Positions 28,912 through 32,306 of a stretch of DNA of 32,306 nt are shown here, in pieces. A program made the translations under genes and the position numbers. The stretch lies in contig CALRGJ010000013.1 of NCBI GenBank assembly GCA_943357285.1, positions 1 through 32,306 on the forward strand, written 5' to 3'. Position 1 is the stretch's first letter. Each line of letters begins with the position of its first letter. Origin of the DNA: Candidatus Peribacteria bacterium. GTDB taxonomy: Bacteria > Patescibacteriota > Gracilibacteria > UBA1369 > LOWO2-01-FULL-3. The notes below the pieces were generated by a model. It saw only the letters and a list, made by a program, of their open reading frames with translations. It had not been told where the DNA came from and ran no database searches.

Positions 28912-31900
28912 TTATTCTGCAAAGCGATTAAAAGTTTTGCGGTAAGCTTGGTCGAGAGTGGCGATATTGGTTTTAATGATAGGTTCTGACGCTTTCTCTC
29001 CGTTGTTTGCTTTGATTACAAAATTTTGGTCATTAGTTGTTTTTCCAAGTAGAGCAAAAGGAATATCAGCAAAAAGTTTTTCAAATTCTGCTTGGTTTTT
29101 TGGATTGATGGTTACTATGAAACGAGATTGAGATTCGGAGAAAAGTACATGGTCTGCGCGGAAAGGTAATTTACCTAAATCTATTTCCATTCCTAGCTGT
29201 CCGGCTATAGCTTTCTTTGCCAAAGTAACTCCTAGTCCACCGAATTGTGGGCTTAGGGCTGAGGCAATTAAGCGTTTTTCTACGGCAGTGCGGAAAGTGC
29301 GGTAGAGGGTAATGGCGGATGTGGAGTCGACTTGAGGTACGGAGTTACCGATGAAAAGGTTAGACTGAGAAATTTCACCGGTGACACTTTTTGCCAAATC
29401 TTTCTGGTGTTGGAAATATTCGCTGCCCCCTAATTCATCTTTTGTTTCGCCTAAAATATAAACTAAATCTCCAGCAAATTTTGGATCTAAGGAAACGGCG
29501 AGAGTGAGATCATCGAGTACGCCGAGTGAAGAAATTAAAAGTGTTGGAGGTACAGAAATTTTTATTGGATTACCGTCTTTATCAAATCCTTTAAAGTCGT
29601 TAAACATTGAGTCCTTACCGGAAATATATGGTGTGCCATAAGCTACGGCGTATTCATAAACGGCTTCACAAGCGGCTTTTAATTGTCCGAGGCGTTCTGC
29701 TTCGTTTGAGCTGCACCAACAGAAATTATCCATGAGCGCCAAGTGGTCGAGAGTTCCACCGATAGCAATTACATTTCTTACAGCTGTATCAATGGCGCAA
29801 GCGGCCATATGGTAAGTATCAATTTCTGAATAAATTGGATTGAGACCTTGAGAACAAATCACACCTCTATTACTTTCTGGAAGTGGCTTAGTGACTGAAG
29901 CAACGCCATTTACACGGCCTTTTCCTTGAAGCGGTTTTACGATCGTTCCACCTTGTACATTATGGTCATATTGAGTGCTGATATCTTCGTAGCTGCAAAT
30001 GTTTGGACGAGCAAGCATATCGGTCAAAGTCTGTGTGAGATCTGATGGTTGATTAAAGTCTGGTTCTGGGTTATTCGGTTTTGTATAAACAGTTTTTAGA
30101 ATCTTGCGAGGTAATCCATCATGGAGGAAATTCATTTCCAAATCCATGATTGGCGTGCCATTGAATTTCACTAAGCAACGTCCATTATCTGTGAATTCAC
30201 CGATGACAGTGGATTCTACTCCACGCTTTGCCATGAGGGCTTCAAATTCGCCTAATTTTTCTGATGGAATGGAGAGAGTCATTCTTTCCTGAGATTCACT
30301 AATCCAAATTTGCCATGGAGAAAGGTTTGGATATTTGAGAGGAACTTTTTCGAGATCAACTATGCATCCGCCGCATTCTTTAGCCATTTCTGGGACGGAA
30401 CAAGAAATACCTCCAGCACCATTATCAGTAATACTGTTGTAGAGATTTAGGTCGCGGGCTTCTTTCACAATTGCATCTGAGAATTTTTTCTGGGTAATAG
30501 GATCGCCAATTTGTACCGCTGTTGCTGGACTTCCTGAGGTCAGAGCTTCAGAAGAAAAAGTCGCTCCATGTACTCCATCTAAACCTACACGTCCTCCAAT
30601 AATTACAATTTTATCTCCTGGTTGAGCTTTCTTTTCCCAACTATTTTTACCATTAATTTTTCTTGGAATTAAACCAACTGTTCCTACGAAAATCAAAGGT
30701 TTGCCTTTATATCCATCATTGAAATAAACGAAACCTTGAGGAGTAGGAATACCGCTGCAGTTACCGCCGGCGTTTACACCTTCAATAACTCCTTCGAGAA
30801 TTCTGTGAGGAGAAAGAGCGGCATTTGTGAGCTTAGCGTCGCGGTAAATTGGTTCTTTATCAAAAGGATTCCCCACGCAGAATCCGTATTTATTTATTAC
30901 AGGTTTTGCGCCTTTTCCAAAGCCGAGACAGTCGCGATTTACCCCGATGATACCAGTGATGGCACCGCCGAATGGATCGAGAGCGGATGGGCTATTATGA
31001 GTTTCAGCTTTATCGGTAACTATCCAATTTTCGTCGAAAATAATTCCTCCGGCATTATCGGAAAATACGGAAACACAAAAATCTTTGTCTCCTTTTGCTT
31101 TGCGAATATCGTTTGTGGCGCGCTTGATATAGCCTTTGTATAAGCCGTCCTCATTGTCGTCGATCTTTGCGGCGAAGATAGTGTGTTTGCAGTGTTCAGA
31201 CCAAGTTTGAGCGAGGGATTCGATTTCAATATCGTTTGGTTCGCGATTTTCTTTGGTGAAATAATCTTTGATTACATCGAGCTGATCTTTTTCAAGAGCT
31301 AGAGGTCCACGGCGTGTTCCATCTTTATCCGTGATTCCTTCTTTCCCGAGCTTGAGTAAGTCTTCTTCTGGAATATTTAAATTAACTTTGTCTGTTTCTG
31401 GATGACTCTTGAGGTGAACAGTTGGCACAATAGCGTCCATACCGTTATCAGCAGCGAATTTATCATGACTCTTAATGGTGATTCTTTGAATAAGACTGTT
31501 GGCCATGGAGTTTCCAATGGTTTCAACATTTTTTTCGGAAAGTCCGCCTTTGATGAAAAGTAGGGTAGAGCTGTGAACACTTTCGTCTGGTCCAAATTTG
31601 GTTTTAAAGAAGTCTTCAATACTTTCGCGGGCTGTGGTGGCGATATTGTCAGTCACACCTGGTAGAAAGCCGATTTCCAAAGCAAAATCAAAAGGAATTT
31701 CTTTCTGTGCTTCGTCGATGCCGTATCTTTGGCTCACTGGATTGGAAAGCATTTCGGCTATGTCTTTGAGTTCGTTTTTCTTGAAGTCTTTATTGATGAT
31801 GTAGGCTTCAACAACAGCCACTGAAGATACTTTAAATCCCCAAGACTGCAGCTTTTTAGCCATTAATTCAGATTTGCTGTCGTTTACCTTGGTGAAAACT

Positions 31901-31917
31901 TCGATGCGATGTGCCAT
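28912..31917 (-). CDS. purL: Phosphoribosylformylglycinamidine synthase, synthetase subunit with fused PurS-like N-terminus
   Basis: ATP-dependent conversion of FGAR to FGAM. The frame is open from 31989, but the start is taken at 31917 (MAHRIEVFTKV): the predicted transcript starts near 31954, inside the longer frame, and the family sequence begins there. This gives 1001 residues. Residues 1 to about 155 look like two PurS-like units (RIEVF...VVEAY and FALEIGFLPGVTD...LLFIKGG). A linker with LGKEGITDKDGTRRGPLALE follows, then the catalytic core with TWSEHCKHTIFAA (His242), DKAETHNSPSALDPFGGA and GVNAGGNCSG, and the second half (ISGKDSMFNDF, CWCSSNEAERLGQL). No separate purS is needed. The glutaminase is supplied by purQ downstream. 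Confidence 0.94.
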   Translation of the reverse strand: MAHRIEVFTKVNDSKSELMAKKLQSWGFKVSSVAVVEAYIINKDFKKNELKDIAEMLSNPVSQRYGIDEAQKEIPFDFALEIGFLPGVTDNIATTARESIEDFFKTKFGPDESVHSSTLLFIKGGLSEKNVETIGNSMANSLIQRITIKSHDKFAADNGMDAIVPTVHLKSHPETDKVNLNIPEEDLLKLGKEGITDKDGTRRGPLALEKDQLDVIKDYFTKENREPNDIEIESLAQTWSEHCKHTIFAAKIDDNEDGLYKGYIKRATNDIRKAKGDKDFCVSVFSDNAGGIIFDENWIVTDKAETHNSPSALDPFGGAITGIIGVNRDCLGFGKGAKPVINKYGFCVGNPFDKEPIYRDAKLTNAALSPHRILEGVIEGVNAGGNCSGIPTPQGFVYFNDGYKGKPLIFVGTVGLIPRKINGKNSWEKKAQPGDKIVIIGGRVGLDGVHGATFSSEALTSGSPATAVQIGDPITQKKFSDAIVKEARDLNLYNSITDNGAGGISCSVPEMAKECGGCIVDLEKVPLKYPNLSPWQIWISESQERMTLSIPSEKLGEFEALMAKRGVESTVIGEFTDNGRCLVKFNGTPIMDLEMNFLHDGLPRKILKTVYTKPNNPEPDFNQPSDLTQTLTDMLARPNICSYEDISTQYDHNVQGGTIVKPLQGKGRVNGVASVTKPLPESNRGVICSQGLNPIYSEIDTYHMAACAIDTAVRNVIAIGGTLDHLALMDNFCWCSSNEAERLGQLKAACEAVYEYAVAYGTPYISGKDSMFNDFKGFDKDGNPIKISVPPTLLISSLGVLDDLTLAVSLDPKFAGDLVYILGETKDELGGSEYFQHQKDLAKSVTGEISQSNLFIGNSVPQVDSTSAITLYRTFRTAVEKRLIASALSPQFGGLGVTLAKKAIAGQLGMEIDLGKLPFRADHVLFSESQSRFIVTINPKNQAEFEKLFADIPFALLGKTTNDQNFVIKANNGEKASEPIIKTNIATLDQAYRKTFNRFAE

Positions 31918-31960
31918 TGCAGTGTTTAAATCAGGAATAATTAAATCTTTGCCCGTTTGA

Positions 31961-31989
31961 AAGATAACATTTTTCAGATTGGGGGGCAA
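31961..31989 (-). promoter_or_regulatory. purL-purQ promoter (extended -10)
   Basis: Minus strand TTGCCC (31989-31984), 17-bp spacer, TATCTT (31966-31961) preceded by TGT, an extended -10. Start near 31954, 37 nt before the ATG at 31917. This position rules out the upstream ATG at 31989 as the normal start. Confidence 0.6.
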
Positions 31990-32018
31990 ATTTCAATTAT
32001 GGCTAATTATTCGGGCTA

Positions 32019-32306
32019 TTATTTCGTAAATATTTGAGTCGCGCTTGTTCTGAGTAATGTTTTAATACCATCAGTGTTTTTGCCAATATCAGTGGCTATA
32101 ACAGTGTAAGACATATCTAGGGCAAAAGTGATTGGGTTGTTGGATTTAACGTTAATTTGACCATCCTTAACTGTTACGGTGGCGTCGTTTGCACTTGTTC
32201 CGTTGCTGTCTTTTAACGTGAAAGTATTACCTTCACGTTTTGCTTGATAGCTTATTTCGTATAAACAAGGGTTGATGCCATTGTCTTTGTATTCTTCACA
32301 CATGGT
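32019..32306 (-). CDS. C-terminal part of an unidentified protein, cut by the window edge
   Basis: The last 95 or so residues of a frame that is still open at the right edge. The ATG at 32303 may be internal. The sequence (YEISYQAKREGNTFTLKD, ATVTVKDGQINVKS) shows alternating hydrophobic and polar residues expected of beta-strands, and one Cys near each of positions 2 and 13. This would suit an extracytoplasmic domain such as a pilin-like or secreted protein, but the evidence is thin. It ends 102 bp upstream of purL on the same strand. Confidence 0.5.
   Translation of the reverse strand, partial: TMCEEYKDNGINPCLYEISYQAKREGNTFTLKDSNGTSANDATVTVKDGQINVKSNNPITFALDMSYTVIATDIGKNTDGIKTLLRTSATQIFTK

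Noticed and set aside
31918-31989. Longer N-terminus of PurL
   Set aside because: The extension overlaps the -35/-10 promoter and the family match begins at 31917.

Overview
The window is dense bacterial chromosome: about 27 protein genes and one tRNA, low to moderate GC, standard stop codons (TGA ends several genes, so it is not read as glycine), and no phage, insertion sequence or CRISPR. The organism is probably an uncultivated bacterium with a streamlined but not minimal genome. A Candidate Phyla Radiation / Peregrinibacteria-like source is my best guess, with modest confidence. It rests on very tight gene packing, a shortened ribosomal protein L34, many small unassigned secreted or membrane proteins, and the near absence of Shine-Dalgarno sequences. 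Promoters, in contrast, are easy to read: many show good sigma70-type -35/-10 boxes 15-17 bp apart, and at least two (gltX, aguB) place +1 exactly on the A of the start codon, which implies leaderless mRNAs.

Layout. 1-1563: 5' part of a class II (B12-dependent) ribonucleotide reductase, minus strand, with two NrdR-type boxes and a foldable leader. 2067-4745: a two-gene unit of a Thr/Gly/Pro-rich secreted protein followed 12 bp later by an O-antigen-ligase/polymerase-type membrane protein, possibly a glycosylation substrate and its ligase. 4810-6771: agmatine deiminase and N-carbamoylputrescine amidase (agmatine to putrescine). 6877-8670: NUDIX hydrolase and cysteine desulfurase. 8810-11158 (plus strand): two SAM-dependent methyltransferases, the first resembling protein arginine methyltransferases, running into tRNA-Glu on the other strand.

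11312-14855 (minus): an envelope/translation operon rpmH-rnpA-yidC-khpB, continued by an SLH-RlpA protein and an FtsL/DivIC-like protein. YidC carries an unusual extracytoplasmic beta-rich insert. Divergent to it (15072-17090) is a large protein with a degenerate PP2C-like domain, one membrane helix and a probable beta-propeller. 17098-22813 (minus): gltX, a zinc-ribbon protein, a lipoprotein, a PHP phosphoesterase, then pta, an EF-Tu-domain-2-like protein and ackA. 22908-26620 (plus): an N-formylglutamate-amidohydrolase-like enzyme, FtsK/SpoIIIE and a small membrane protein. 26653-31917 (minus): a small membrane protein, an aspartoacylase-family enzyme, then purQ and purL for purine synthesis. 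The right edge cuts through an unidentified protein.

The most promising leads are the putative secreted-substrate/O-ligase pair, the PRMT-like methyltransferase operon, the pseudophosphatase-propeller protein divergent from rpmH, the beta-barrel protein inside the pta-ackA operon, and the combination of leaderless promoters with an absence of Shine-Dalgarno motifs. All functional calls are from reading the sequence; no database search was run.
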